Of a stretch of 64,000 bases of DNA, positions 18,567 through 27,805 are shown one piece after another. Location: positions 248,001 to 312,000 of the forward strand of contig VXSK01000002.1 of NCBI GenBank assembly GCA_009838035.1, in the 5' to 3' direction. Origin of the DNA: Gammaproteobacteria bacterium. GTDB taxonomy: Bacteria > Pseudomonadota > Gammaproteobacteria > Steroidobacterales > Foliamicaceae. Position 1 is the stretch's first letter. Every line of letters starts with the position of its first letter. The notes below the pieces were generated by a model that searched no databases, had not been told where the DNA came from, and was given only the letters and a program-made list of their open reading frames with translations. The position numbers and the translations under genes were made by a program.

Positions 18567-18974
18567 CTAGTCCTCGTCGGGTATCGGCATCTGCATGCGG
18601 CGCCGGATGACCAGCGCAATCGCGCCCAGCGCGATGACCAGGATCACGCCGGGTCCAGCCCAGAGTAGCAGCGTATTGGGCGCAAGCCGCGGTCGGTAAA
18701 GGGCGAAGTCGCCATAGCGATCGAGCAGGAACTGCTTGACATCGTCCTCGCTTGCGCCGCCCTCCACCATGCGGCGCAACTCGCGGCGCATGTCCCTGGC
18801 CAGTGGCGCGTCGGAATCGCGCAGGTTCTGGTTCTGGCAAACCATGCAGCGCACTTCCTCCAGAAGCTTGCGGTAGAGGCTCTGCTGCTCGGCAGTCGGC
18901 AGCGGCGCTTCCGTGTCCACGGCGGCGGCGCTTGCCGCCATCAGCACCAGCAGAACTGTAGCCAGGCTTTTCAT
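18567..18974 (-). CDS. ccmH: Cytochrome c maturation protein CcmH (CycL)
   Basis: 135 residues with a Sec signal, the redox motif CMVCQNQNLRDSDAPLARDM and a C-terminal membrane helix followed by RRRMQ. This thiol-disulfide protein keeps the apocytochrome CxxCH cysteines reduced. The start at 18974 is set by the signal peptide and overlaps the ccmG stop by four bases. Confidence 0.92.
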   Translation of the reverse strand: MKSLATVLLVLMAASAAAVDTEAPLPTAEQQSLYRKLLEEVRCMVCQNQNLRDSDAPLARDMRRELRRMVEGGASEDDVKQFLLDRYGDFALYRPRLAPNTLLLWAGPGVILVIALGAIALVIRRRMQMPIPDED

Positions 18975-19513
18975 TGCGATTGACCCTCGAGGACCGGTAG
19001 GAACACGTCCGCGAATACGGCGCCGTCCAGCGGCCCCACATGCCGATACCGCACGATGCCGTCGGCGTCGATCAGGAAGGTTTCCGGCGCCCCGTAAACG
19101 CCCCAGTCGATACCGGAGCGCCCGTCCACATCGACGCCGATAGCCCGGTAGGGATTGCCCCTGAGTTGCAACCATTCCATGGCGTCGGCGTGCCCGTCCT
19201 TCCAGTTGAGCCCGTAGAGCGGGGCGCCGGCGCGGCCCAGCGCCATCAGGAACTCATGTTCAACGATGCAGCCCGAGCACCAGCTTGCCCAGACGTTGAG
19301 CATCCACGGCCCCTCCTCGACGTCCTGCAAGGAAAATACAATGTTGGGGTCCAGCAGCTCCGGCAGAGAGAATTCCGGCGCCGGACGGCCGACAAGCGGC
19401 GACGGCACCAGGCTGGGGTCGCGCCCCAGGCTGACGCCGAAAAAGTACACCATCACCAGCAGCACTGCGCACGGCAGCAGCAGGACCCAGCGAATGCGCC
19501 TGCGACCGCTCAC
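18971..19513 (-). CDS. ccmG: Thiol:disulfide interchange protein CcmG/DsbE
   Basis: 180 residues with an N-terminal membrane anchor and a thioredoxin fold bearing WCSGC as the active site. It also has the GAPETFLIDADG cis-proline loop and the GIDWGVYG segment typical of CcmG. It passes reducing power to CcmH in the periplasm. It overlaps both ccmF and ccmH by four bases. Confidence 0.92.
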   Translation of the reverse strand: MSGRRRIRWVLLLPCAVLLVMVYFFGVSLGRDPSLVPSPLVGRPAPEFSLPELLDPNIVFSLQDVEEGPWMLNVWASWCSGCIVEHEFLMALGRAGAPLYGLNWKDGHADAMEWLQLRGNPYRAIGVDVDGRSGIDWGVYGAPETFLIDADGIVRYRHVGPLDGAVFADVFLPVLEGQSQ

Positions 19514-21441
19514 GATTCATCCTCTTTCGGCGCAGCCACTCGATAGCGTCGGTCCGAGAGCGCCAGCAGACCGCCCAGGCCCATGATCAGCGCACCCAGC
19601 CAGATGAAGCGCACCAGCGGCTTGACCTGCACCCGCACGCTCCAGGCCTCCTCGCCCAGCGGTTCGCCCAGCGCCACGAACAGGTCGTGCCGCCATCCGG
19701 CATCTATTCCGGCCTCGGTCATCGGACTCTGCTGCACTTCGTATACACGCTTTTGCGGATAGAGCGTCGTCACCGGTCGGCCGTCGCGCGAAACATTCAC
19801 AACGCCCTGCGCGGCCTGGTAATTCGGGCCCTGGACGTCTTCTATGCGATCGAGCTGAAATTCATATCCGGACACTTCCAGGCTTTCGCCCAGCTCAAGA
19901 CTACGGTCGGTTTCCACGCCCCAGGCGGAAACCACGACGATGCCCAATGTGGTTACGCCCAGTCCGCAGTGCGCCACCTGCATGCCCCAGGACGAACGAC
20001 TCGGTTTCGGGCCGCGCCGGAGCAGCCAGGCCATAGGGTCACGCAGTGCAGACGCAATCACCCATACGGCGATCAGGATCCCGATGCCGGTCAGGAGTCC
20101 CGCAAACCCGTAAGCCGCAACGCTCAGGACGATTCCGGCAAGGACGGCTACCGCGGCCGGCGCCCTGAGCTTTCGTCCCCAGGCGGCGGTATCGGTGGCC
20201 TTCCAGGAAGCGTGCATGCCGGCGCCCACGACCAGCAGCAGCGGCAGCATGGGAAGAATGAAGACCAGGTTGAAATACGGCGGGCCCACCGAGATCTTGC
20301 CCATGTCCAATGCGTCCAGCGCGAGCGGATAGAGCGTGCCGAATAAAACAAGCACGGTGGCCGCGCTCAGCAGGATCGTGTTGACCAGCAGCGCAGACTC
20401 ACGCGACACCAGCTTGAATCCCGTCTGGGGGTTGGTGGCCGCGTTCCGGAGCGCGTACAGCAGCAGCGCGCCCCCCATCACGACCGCCAGGAACACCAGG
20501 ATGAACAGCCCGCGCGCGGGGTCGCTGGCGAAGGCATGCACCGACACCAGCACGCCCGAGCGGACCAGGAAGGTGCCCAGCAGGCTCAAACCGAAGGCGG
20601 CAATCGCCAGCAGCAGCGTCGTGTTGCCGAAAAGCCCGCGTCGCTCCGTCACGGCCAGCGTGTGAATCAGCGCGGTGCCCGCCAGCCAGGGCATGAACGA
20701 AGCGTTCTCCACCGGGTCCCAGAACCACCATCCACCCCAGCCCAGCTCATAGTAGGCCCACCAGCTACCCAGTGCGATACCCACCGTGAGAAACATCCAG
20801 GCCGCGGTGGTCCACGGACGGGTCCAGCGCGCCCAGCGGCGGTCCAGCCGCCCGCTCAGCAGTGCCGCGATCGCGAAGGCGAAGGGCACGGCCATCCCCA
20901 CGTAGCCCATGTAGAGCAAGGGCGGGTGAATCGCCATGGCCGGGTCCTGCAGCAGCGGGTTGAGGTCGGCGCCGTCCACCGCCGCCGGAAAGAGCCTCAG
21001 GAAAGGGTTGGAGGTGAGCAGGATGAACAGCAGAAAGCCGATGCTCACCAGCCCCAGCACGCCGAGTACCCGCGCCCTGAGCACCTGCGGGAGCGTGCGG
21101 CTGGCCAGCGCCACGGCCACCGTCCAACTGCTCAGAATGAGTTGCCAGAGAACCAGCGAACCTTCGTGCGCGCCCCAGATGGCCGCGAAACGGTACATGG
21201 CCGGCAGCTTCAGGTTCGAGTGCTGGGCCACGTACATGACGCTGAAGTCGTGGCGGAAGAAGCTGACGGCCAGCATCGCGAACGCCAGCGCGACAAACGC
21301 GAGCATCCCCAGGGCGCAGGGCCGGGCCACTTCCATCCAGCGGACATTGCCCGTATGCGCCCCCGCCAGCGGGAATACGACCAGCGCAACCGCCAGGCAC
21401 AAGGCAAGCGCCAGGCTGATCTGGCCGATTTCAGGAATCAT
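19510..21441 (-). CDS. ccmF: Cytochrome c haem lyase subunit CcmF
   Basis: 643 residues with about 14 membrane segments, standard CcmF length. The haem-handling WWD motif reads WGGWWFWDPVENASFMPW, and periplasmic loops carry conserved His residues (WGAHEGSLVLW). It forms the haem ligation module with CcmH and CcmI. It overlaps the ccmG start and lies 27 bases after ccmE. Confidence 0.94.
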   Translation of the reverse strand: MIPEIGQISLALALCLAVALVVFPLAGAHTGNVRWMEVARPCALGMLAFVALAFAMLAVSFFRHDFSVMYVAQHSNLKLPAMYRFAAIWGAHEGSLVLWQLILSSWTVAVALASRTLPQVLRARVLGVLGLVSIGFLLFILLTSNPFLRLFPAAVDGADLNPLLQDPAMAIHPPLLYMGYVGMAVPFAFAIAALLSGRLDRRWARWTRPWTTAAWMFLTVGIALGSWWAYYELGWGGWWFWDPVENASFMPWLAGTALIHTLAVTERRGLFGNTTLLLAIAAFGLSLLGTFLVRSGVLVSVHAFASDPARGLFILVFLAVVMGGALLLYALRNAATNPQTGFKLVSRESALLVNTILLSAATVLVLFGTLYPLALDALDMGKISVGPPYFNLVFILPMLPLLLVVGAGMHASWKATDTAAWGRKLRAPAAVAVLAGIVLSVAAYGFAGLLTGIGILIAVWVIASALRDPMAWLLRRGPKPSRSSWGMQVAHCGLGVTTLGIVVVSAWGVETDRSLELGESLEVSGYEFQLDRIEDVQGPNYQAAQGVVNVSRDGRPVTTLYPQKRVYEVQQSPMTEAGIDAGWRHDLFVALGEPLGEEAWSVRVQVKPLVRFIWLGALIMGLGGLLALSDRRYRVAAPKEDES

Positions 21442-21468
21442 TACTTCTTGTGCCTGGTATCAGGGGCG

Positions 21469-21915
21469 TCAGCGGAGGGAAGCATCCGGGGGGTGGCCCC
21501 GTTCTTCCAGCATTTCCGCGACTTCCGGCGGCATGTAGTTCTCGTCGTGGCGCGCCAGTACCTCGTCGGCCTCGAACAGCCCGTCCGCGCCTACCAAGCC
21601 GTGGGCCACGACGCCCTGCCCCTCACGGAACAGGTCCGGCAGTACGCCGGCGTAGGCCACTGTAATCGTTTGATCGAGGTCGGTCACGTCGAACCGCACT
21701 TCCAGCGAACCGGGCGTGCGCCGTACGCTGCCCTGTTCGACCAGCCCGCCGACCCGCAGGCGCCGCCCTTCCGGCGCCTCGCCCGCGGCGATCTGCGTGG
21801 GCGTGTAGAAATACAGCATGTTCTGCTCGAAGGCGGTCAGCACCAGCGCCGTCGCCGCCACCAGGCAGACGAGCCCGCCGGTCATCGCCACCATCCGGCG
21901 CCGGCGCGGCGTCAT
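21469..21915 (-). CDS. ccmE: Haem chaperone CcmE
   Basis: 148 residues with an N-terminal membrane anchor and an OB-fold domain. The covalent haem His is in HDENYMP near the C-terminus (HxxxY motif). It carries haem from CcmC to CcmF in the periplasm. It overlaps ccmD at its start. Confidence 0.93.
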   Translation of the reverse strand: MTPRRRRMVAMTGGLVCLVAATALVLTAFEQNMLYFYTPTQIAAGEAPEGRRLRVGGLVEQGSVRRTPGSLEVRFDVTDLDQTITVAYAGVLPDLFREGQGVVAHGLVGADGLFEADEVLARHDENYMPPEVAEMLEERGHPPDASLR

Positions 21916-22091
21916 GCGCGCAACTCCCAGGCGCCCTCTTCCGGTGCGACATTCAGGTGCCTGATGCGCCGGTGAACGCCGCGCAGGCGCCGGCGGGCGG
22001 TCAGCATCAACCCCGCCAGGATCGCAAACGACAGCCCCACACAGGGCCAGACGAACGCGGCGTAGCCGCCCATGGCCAGAAACTCGCTCAT
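21912..22091 (-). CDS. ccmD: Haem exporter accessory protein CcmD
   Basis: 59 residues with a single membrane helix and a basic tail (RRRLRG). MGGYAAFVWP at the N-terminus is the standard CcmD opening. It helps release holo-CcmE from CcmC. The start at 22091 overlaps the ccmC stop by four bases. Confidence 0.85.
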   Translation of the reverse strand: MSEFLAMGGYAAFVWPCVGLSFAILAGLMLTARRRLRGVHRRIRHLNVAPEEGAWELRA

Positions 22092-22837
22092 GCGCCCACC
22101 GCCACCACGTCGCGCACCCAGCGGGCGCCGCGCTCGCGCAACAGCACTTCCGCCCGTGCCCGGGTCAGCGTGACCGCAAGGGAAAACAGCACCGCTCCCA
22201 CTATCATGACCAGCAGGGGCCAAAGCATATCCCAGGTGATTGCCGGCGCAGCCAGGCGGGAAATGGTCGGGCCCTGGTGCAGGCTGCTCCACCATTCAAC
22301 CGAGAACTTGATGATCGGCAGGTTCACGACGCCCACCACCGCGAGAATGCCGGCCGCGCGGTCCGCGGTCGAACGCTCTTCCAGCGAGGCGTGCAGCAGC
22401 ATGTAGCCCAGGTAGAGGAAGAACATCACCAGCACCGAGGTCAGCCGGGCGTCGCCCCAGCTCCAGTAGGCGCCCCACATCGGCTTGCCCCAGAGCATGC
22501 CGGTGGCCAGCGCAAGACCGGTAAACGCCAGACCCACAGGCGCCGCGGCCGCGGAGATGGCGTAGGCCAGCTTCATCCGCCAGACGAGTCCAATGGCCGA
22601 GCCGATTGCCATCAGCGCATAGAGCTGCATGGCCAGGTAGGCGGCGGGAACGTGGAAGTAGATGATGCGGTAGGCATCGCCCTGCTGGTAGTCCGGCGGC
22701 GCAAGCAGCAATCCGCCGAAAGCGCCGACCGCGATGGCCGCAAGCCCGGAGCAGAGCATCCAGGGCTCGATGCGCCCCGCGATCCGGTAGAAATGGGGCG
22801 GCGAAGCCAGCTTGTGCAGCCAGTTGGGAAGTCGCAT
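22088..22837 (-). CDS. ccmC: Haem exporter protein CcmC
   Basis: 249 residues with six membrane helices and the WWD-type motif WGAYWSWGDARLTS. Conserved His residues flank the motif (YFHVPAAYLAMQ; WWSSLHQG). CcmC loads haem on CcmE. A 143-base gap with a hairpin repeat separates it from ccmB. Confidence 0.94.
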   Translation of the reverse strand: MRLPNWLHKLASPPHFYRIAGRIEPWMLCSGLAAIAVGAFGGLLLAPPDYQQGDAYRIIYFHVPAAYLAMQLYALMAIGSAIGLVWRMKLAYAISAAAAPVGLAFTGLALATGMLWGKPMWGAYWSWGDARLTSVLVMFFLYLGYMLLHASLEERSTADRAAGILAVVGVVNLPIIKFSVEWWSSLHQGPTISRLAAPAITWDMLWPLLVMIVGAVLFSLAVTLTRARAEVLLRERGARWVRDVVAVGA

Positions 22838-22900
22838 CTTGGGCAGCCAGACGTGATCAGGAGCAGGCGAAGTTCAGCCCTTTATTTTAGCCTGTAGCGT

Positions 22901-22978
22901 GGGTGGGAGGGCGTCCCGTCCTCCACGTAGGCAGGACGCCTTCGCTCCCGGTGTGGAAGGCGGGACCCCCTCCCCCCA
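22901..22978. repeat. Imperfect inverted repeat between ccmB and ccmC
   Basis: Two 28-base arms (22901-22928 and 22951-22978) are inverted copies with about 21 matching positions, separated by a 22-base spacer. On the minus-strand transcript the hairpin would form three bases after the ccmB stop codon. It could be an attenuator, an mRNA processing or stabilising site, or a REP-like dispersed element. No T-tract follows, so it is not a standard terminator. Confidence 0.6.
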
Positions 22979-22980
22979 AT

Positions 22981-23646
22981 TCAGTTTGCCGTCGCGCGGA
23001 GCGCAGCGCCCGCGGCCCACGGCAACAGCCCCACGGCCACCAGCAGAAAGGCCCCCAGCATCATCAGAGGCGCTCCTGCCGGCAGTCCGTCCAACGCCAG
23101 CTCCGTTCCGCGCACGCCGAATAGCAGGACCGGCAATGCCAGCGGCAGGACCAGCAGCGCCAGCAGACCCACGCCGCGGCGCAGTCCCGCGGTCAGGGCG
23201 GCGGCCACGGTCGCCAGCAGAATCAGCGCCGGCGTCCCCAGCGCCAGCGTCGCCGGAAGGACCAGCAGCGCCGTTCCTTCCATGCCGTAACTGGCGGCCA
23301 GCAACGGCGAAAGAAGAACCAGCGGCAGTCCGAAAACGCACCAGTTGGCGCCCGCCTTGGCCAGCGCCAGCCAGGCCGGATCGACCGCGCTCAGGAGCAT
23401 CAGGTCCAGCGTCCCGTCGTCGCGGTCCGGCTGGAACAATAGCGGCATGGAGAGCAGCATCGAGAGAAAGGCCACCACCCAGATCACGCCGGCGCCCCAT
23501 TGCGCAAGCAGCTCCGGCTCCAGTCCCGCGACGATCGAAAAGAGAGACGTGGAGATAAGGAAAAAAGTAATATTTATAATGATATGTATCCACTTCTTGA
23601 AGTAGATCAAGAACTCATGCTGCAGCACGGTCAGCCAGATGCTCAT
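22981..23646 (-). CDS. ccmB: Haem exporter protein CcmB
   Basis: 221 residues with six membrane helices. QPDRDDGTLDLMLLSA after the second helix is the CcmB signature. It is the membrane partner of the CcmA ATPase. The ATG at 23646 overlaps the ccmA stop by four bases. The first 40 codons are noticeably AT-rich compared with the rest of the operon. Confidence 0.9.
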   Translation of the reverse strand: MSIWLTVLQHEFLIYFKKWIHIIINITFFLISTSLFSIVAGLEPELLAQWGAGVIWVVAFLSMLLSMPLLFQPDRDDGTLDLMLLSAVDPAWLALAKAGANWCVFGLPLVLLSPLLAASYGMEGTALLVLPATLALGTPALILLATVAAALTAGLRRGVGLLALLVLPLALPVLLFGVRGTELALDGLPAGAPLMMLGAFLLVAVGLLPWAAGAALRATAN

Positions 23647-24257
23647 CTGCTGACCCCAAGAAACAACTGCGCGACCGGCCCCGGGAAATCCCAATCCAGA
23701 CGGTGCCCAGCCAGCACCGCACAGCCGCCACCCTCAAGATGCGAACCGAGTTCCTGCTGCAGCCACTCCCTGCCCTGCGCATCCAGGTTGGCGTCCGGCT
23801 CGTCCAGCAACCACAGCGGCGGCCCAGCCCCGATCAGACCTGCCAGCGCCAATCGCCGGCGCTGGCCATACGACAGTTGCGAAGCAGCCCGCTCCTCCAG
23901 ACCGCTCAAACCTGCCTTTTCGAGCAGTTGGTCCTCCCTTCCCGTCGAACCAGCAAGCCTCAGCGTAAAGGCCAGGTTACGGCGCACGCTCAACTCTCCC
24001 TTGACGCCGTCCTTGTGACCCAGCCATCCCAGGCTGCTCAGATAGCGCGCGGGATCGCTCCTGAACGCGACACCGTTCAGCTCGACGGTTCCCGATTCCA
24101 GCGGCAGCAGGCCGGCCAGGGACCGCAACAGCGAGGTCTTGCCTGAACCGTTCGGTCCCTTCAGCAGCAACAGCGCACCCGGCGCCAGGCTGAAGGACAG
24201 TTCGTGGAAGAGGCGCCGTTCCCCGCGCCAGAGAGTCAGCCCCTGCGCCGCAAGCAT
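23643..24257 (-). CDS. ccmA: Haem exporter ATP-binding protein CcmA
   Basis: 204 residues, ABC ATPase. The Walker A motif is GPNGSGKTS, the signature is QLSYGQRRRLALAG and the Walker B motif is LWLLDEPDANLD, all in the CcmA-type spacing. The start at 24257 is chosen because the reading frame upstream runs through the neighbouring oxidoreductase gene in another frame. It is the first gene of the ccm operon, only 8 bases after that gene, so it may be co-transcribed with it. Confidence 0.92.
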   Translation of the reverse strand: MLAAQGLTLWRGERRLFHELSFSLAPGALLLLKGPNGSGKTSLLRSLAGLLPLESGTVELNGVAFRSDPARYLSSLGWLGHKDGVKGELSVRRNLAFTLRLAGSTGREDQLLEKAGLSGLEERAASQLSYGQRRRLALAGLIGAGPPLWLLDEPDANLDAQGREWLQQELGSHLEGGGCAVLAGHRLDWDFPGPVAQLFLGVSR

Positions 24258-24265
24258 CGTGACTT

Positions 24266-25273
24266 CTAGCCGATTCTCACCAGCAGTTTGCCGAAATGCT
24301 CGCCCCGGGTGATCGAACCGATGGCCTCCGGGCCTTCCGGCAGAGAATACTCGCGGTCGATCACGGCGGAGATGCCGTGCTTGACCAGGTGTGCGTTCAA
24401 CGCCCGGTGGTCGTCGCGGGCGCCCACCGTAATCCCGTGAATGCCGGCGCACTTTCCGATCAGGGCCATGGCGCTCAACTCGGCGCTCACGCCGCCCAGC
24501 GCGCCCAGAACCCCGATCGAGCCGCCAAGTCCCAGGGCCTGCAGCGACTGGCCCAACGTGCCCATGCCGCCGGTCTCCACCACCACGTCCACGCCGCCCC
24601 CGGCGCGCTGGAAGGCTTCCGCTCCCCATTCGGGTGTCTGCTTGTAGTTGATCGTTTCATCCGCGCCCAATTCCCTGGCCCGCTCCAGCTTCTCGTCGCT
24701 TGAAGAGGTGATGACCGCGGTCGCACCGAAGGCCTTTGCGATCTGCAGGGCAAAGATGGAAACCCCGCCGGTGCCCAGCATCAGCACCTTGGAGCCCGGC
24801 CCCACCGGGCCGCCGCAATGCAGCGCGGTCCATGCCGTAACGCCCGCGCAGGCCAGCGATGCCGCCGTTTCCATGGTCATTTCGTCGGGCACGGCCAGCA
24901 ATGCCGATTCCGGAAACACGCCCAATTCGGTGAGCGCCCCCGGCGCCTCGCATCCGGTGGTGCGGGTGCGCACACCGGGCCGCACCGGCTGGGACTCCCA
25001 GTCCTGCCAGAACACCGTCATGACACGGTCGCCCGGCTCAAACTCCATGACTTCCGAGCCGACCGACTCCACCACCCCTGCCCCGTCGGACAGCGGAATC
25101 AGCGGGTATTCCTTGCCGCCGCCGTAGATGCCGGCGCAGATCATGAAATCCCGGTAGTTGATCGCAGCCGCCTGCATCCGCACACGAACCTCGCCCGGCC
25201 CGGGCTCCGGCGCCGCGCCCGAAACGACCTCGAGGTTCTCCAGGCCGGACGCCGTCAACTGCACGCACTGCAT
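24266..25273 (-). CDS. Zinc-independent MDR-family NAD(P)-dependent oxidoreductase
   Basis: 335 residues, medium-chain dehydrogenase/reductase. The N-terminal GroES-like domain contains INYRDFMI and GVVESVGSEVMEFEPGDRV; the Rossmann motif is GTGGVSIFALQIAKAFGA. The structural four-Cys zinc site is absent and the catalytic Cys is not in its usual place, which suggests a quinone-oxidoreductase or enoyl-reductase-like member. The substrate is unknown. It precedes ccmA in the same direction. Confidence 0.75.
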   Translation of the reverse strand: MQCVQLTASGLENLEVVSGAAPEPGPGEVRVRMQAAAINYRDFMICAGIYGGGKEYPLIPLSDGAGVVESVGSEVMEFEPGDRVMTVFWQDWESQPVRPGVRTRTTGCEAPGALTELGVFPESALLAVPDEMTMETAASLACAGVTAWTALHCGGPVGPGSKVLMLGTGGVSIFALQIAKAFGATAVITSSSDEKLERARELGADETINYKQTPEWGAEAFQRAGGGVDVVVETGGMGTLGQSLQALGLGGSIGVLGALGGVSAELSAMALIGKCAGIHGITVGARDDHRALNAHLVKHGISAVIDREYSLPEGPEAIGSITRGEHFGKLLVRIG

Positions 25274-25455
25274 AAGTTTCTCCCTCGGAAAATCCCAAAT
25301 GAATCGCTGTCAGAGGGCGGATTGTGCCCTATTCCCCCCAGGAAGGGGTCTCAATCGCCTGGTCACAGCGTATCGTTTCCGCCAATTGCCAAGATCGCCG
25401 ATTCTGTATAGCCTTGCAGCATAGGGGATTCATACATTGACCGGGGACCGGGACC

Positions 25456-26580
25456 ATGCAGAAACCGACACTGAAGGACGTTTACCGCCCCACCCATGAC
25501 GAGGCGGCAAGGCACGCATTCGTCGGCGCGTTGAAGGGCTACCTGAACGGTCCGCTGGAAGCGCGCCTTGCAGGTCACTACGAGGACAACCTAAAACCCG
25601 CTTACGTCGAGGCACGCGGACGCGAACCGGAGAACCGCACGGAGGGAACCGAGGCGTTTCGCGACGATCACCTCTACCAGCTTTGGGGGAGTTCGGTGTT
25701 TACCTCCCAGGACCTGATGTGGGAGACGGTGGGCGAAACCTGCGATCGGCTGCTTCCGGACTTTGAAGCGCGGCGAGAGGAACTGGCGAACCGGGAACTG
25801 CACGGCCGTCTCGAAATCGAGGAAGGATTCGTCCCCCCGGATCCCATCCGCCGCGTGGAAATCCACCGCCAGCCGGGTGGCTATTTCGGGCAATCGGGCG
25901 ATACCAGCCTGCGCCTGGGCATGGACTACATGGGCACGGGCGAGCTCTATCGAGCCGCCAAGGGCCTGTCGGAAGGCGACGAAGTCGGCGACCCGGGGAT
26001 GGGTAAATTCCTCCTCGGCGCTCTCGGACGCCGGTTTCCCGATGCGGATCCCGGTTCCGTGCTCGACATGGGCTGCGGAGTCGGCGTCCACACGGTTGCC
26101 TACAAACAGGCATTCCCGAATGCGGAGGTATGGGGCGTGGACCTGTCCGCGCCTTTCCTCCGCTTTGCCCACGTATGGGCGGAAGACAAGGGCCTGGCCA
26201 TCAACTACCGGCAGGCCAATGCCAACGACACCGGCTTCGCCGACGGGCAGTTTGACCTGATCGTGTCGCACATTATGTTTCATGAGACCTGGCACGACAT
26301 CCTTCCCGGAATCATGGAGGAGGCCCATCGCCTGCTGGCGCCCGGCGGGATTTTCCTGAACGGGGATACGCCCTATCAGCCCGACCGCCTGTCCATGACC
26401 AAGCAGGTCACCAACCACTGGCAGGTCGTCAATAACGGAGAGCCCTTCTGGACCGGCTATGCCGACACCGATATGCGCCAGGCGCTGATCGACGGCGGCT
26501 TCGACCCGCAGCACGTCTTCGCCGAATACGACCCCCTGGGTTCGGGCGAATACTTCATATTCGGCGGAGTCAAGGCGTGA
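25456..26580 (+). CDS. Class I SAM-dependent methyltransferase
   Basis: 374 residues. The C-terminal half is a Rossmann methyltransferase: motif I is VLDMGCGVGVHTVAYKQAF (near residue 203), the acidic end of strand 2 is GVDLS and motif IV is FDLIVSHIMFHE. The N-terminal 190 residues are a family-specific domain I do not recognise. The stop overlaps the start of a small downstream gene, with which it probably works. The substrate is unknown. Confidence 0.75.
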   Translation: MQKPTLKDVYRPTHDEAARHAFVGALKGYLNGPLEARLAGHYEDNLKPAYVEARGREPENRTEGTEAFRDDHLYQLWGSSVFTSQDLMWETVGETCDRLLPDFEARREELANRELHGRLEIEEGFVPPDPIRRVEIHRQPGGYFGQSGDTSLRLGMDYMGTGELYRAAKGLSEGDEVGDPGMGKFLLGALGRRFPDADPGSVLDMGCGVGVHTVAYKQAFPNAEVWGVDLSAPFLRFAHVWAEDKGLAINYRQANANDTGFADGQFDLIVSHIMFHETWHDILPGIMEEAHRLLAPGGIFLNGDTPYQPDRLSMTKQVTNHWQVVNNGEPFWTGYADTDMRQALIDGGFDPQHVFAEYDPLGSGEYFIFGGVKA

Positions 26581-26861
26581 TGACGGCCGCCGGCGACGAT
26601 GCCGCGCGGCCCCACAAGCTGCCGCGTCCGCGCCAGATCCAGGACCTGAACCCCGATCAGCTGGTAGCCGTCATCTGGCGGCTGGCGATGGAAATCTGCG
26701 TGCTGCGCGACCGGCTCGGCACGCACGAGGCCCTGCTTGCCGGACAAAACGTGCTTTCCCGCAACGACATCGAAGCCTATTCGCCCTCGAAGGACGAAGC
26801 GGCCGCCCGTCTGAAGGCCCGCACCGAGCTGATCGAGAACATCATCAACGACCTGAGCTAG
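26580..26861 (+). CDS. Small protein of unknown function coupled to the methyltransferase
   Basis: 93 residues, largely helical and charged, with no signal or membrane segment. Its ATG overlaps the methyltransferase stop (TGATG). The central region (LNPDQLVAVIWRLAMEICVLRDRL) suggests an amphipathic dimerisation helix. I recognise no family. The tight coupling suggests a subunit or partner of the methyltransferase. Confidence 0.55.
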   Translation: MTAAGDDAARPHKLPRPRQIQDLNPDQLVAVIWRLAMEICVLRDRLGTHEALLAGQNVLSRNDIEAYSPSKDEAAARLKARTELIENIINDLS

Positions 26862-26888
26862 CCCCGAAACGGCCACGAGGAGGAAGTC

Positions 26889-27767
26889 ATGTGCGATGAC
26901 CGAACATTCAGGGAATCCCGCGAGTATCTGAACGACAGGAACGAGCTGAGCCGGCGCAGGTTCACCCAGCTTTCCGCCGGGGCCGGGCTCGCAATGCTGT
27001 TGCCGCGGGCTGCCAATGCGCAGGAAGTGACCGAACAGAATGTAGAAGTCACCACGCCCGACGGCGTCGCGGACTGCTATTACGTGCATCCCGCGTCCGG
27101 ACGCCATCCCGGTGTCCTCGTGTGGCCGGACATTCTCGGCCTTCGCCCGGCGTTCAGGCAGATGGGCCGGCGGCTAGCCGAGTCGGGCTACTCGGTCCTC
27201 GTGGTCAATCCCTTCTACCGCTCGGCGCGCGCACCGGTCGTGCCCGAAGGCGCGACCTTCCAGGACGAGTCGGTAAGGGACACGGTCTTCCCGCTCTATC
27301 GCCAGCTCAGTGCCGAAACCCACGTCACCGACGCCCGGGCCTTTGTCGATTTCCTCGACTCGCAGGCAGCCGTGGATCCGGACCGCAGGATGGGCACCAC
27401 CGGTTACTGCATGGGCGGCCCGATGACGATGCGAACCGCCTGGGCGCGCTCCGACCGCATCGGCGCCGGCGCATCGTTCCACGGCGGCGGGCTCGTGACC
27501 GACGGGCCGGACAGCCCGCACCTGCTAGTAGAGGAAATGAACGCGCACTACCTGTTCGCCGTCGCCGAGAACGACGACGACAACGATCCCGAAGCGAAGA
27601 ACGTGCTGCGCGAGACCTTCGCGGCCGCCGGTCTTCCCGCTGAAATCGAAGTCTATGAAGGTGCGCTGCACGGCTGGTGCCCGCCGGACTCTTCCGTCTA
27701 TAACGAAGCGCAGGCCGAACGCGCCTGGAGCCGGCTGCTCGTCCTGTTAGAAACCGCGCTCGCCTGA
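26889..27767 (+). CDS. Dienelactone hydrolase family protein, Tat-exported
   Basis: 292 residues. A Tat-type signal (SRRRFTQLSAGAGLAMLLP, about residues 22-40) is followed by the dienelactone hydrolase alpha/beta fold with the nucleophile Cys in GYCMGGPM and the C-terminal His in LHGWCPPD; the acid is probably an Asp in AENDDDND. Dienelactone hydrolases open lactone intermediates of aromatic degradation; exported members often have other ester substrates. AGGAGGAAGTC precedes the ATG. Confidence 0.8.
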   Translation: MCDDRTFRESREYLNDRNELSRRRFTQLSAGAGLAMLLPRAANAQEVTEQNVEVTTPDGVADCYYVHPASGRHPGVLVWPDILGLRPAFRQMGRRLAESGYSVLVVNPFYRSARAPVVPEGATFQDESVRDTVFPLYRQLSAETHVTDARAFVDFLDSQAAVDPDRRMGTTGYCMGGPMTMRTAWARSDRIGAGASFHGGGLVTDGPDSPHLLVEEMNAHYLFAVAENDDDNDPEAKNVLRETFAAAGLPAEIEVYEGALHGWCPPDSSVYNEAQAERAWSRLLVLLETALA

Positions 27768-27805
27768 CGCGGGCCCGATCCCGGCGGGCGCCGGGCGAAA
27801 AGAGG

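Noticed and set aside
20536-21975. Plus-strand open frame of 479 codons opposite ccmF and ccmE
   Set aside because: Very rich in Arg, Gln and His with no fold; antisense of the ccm genes.
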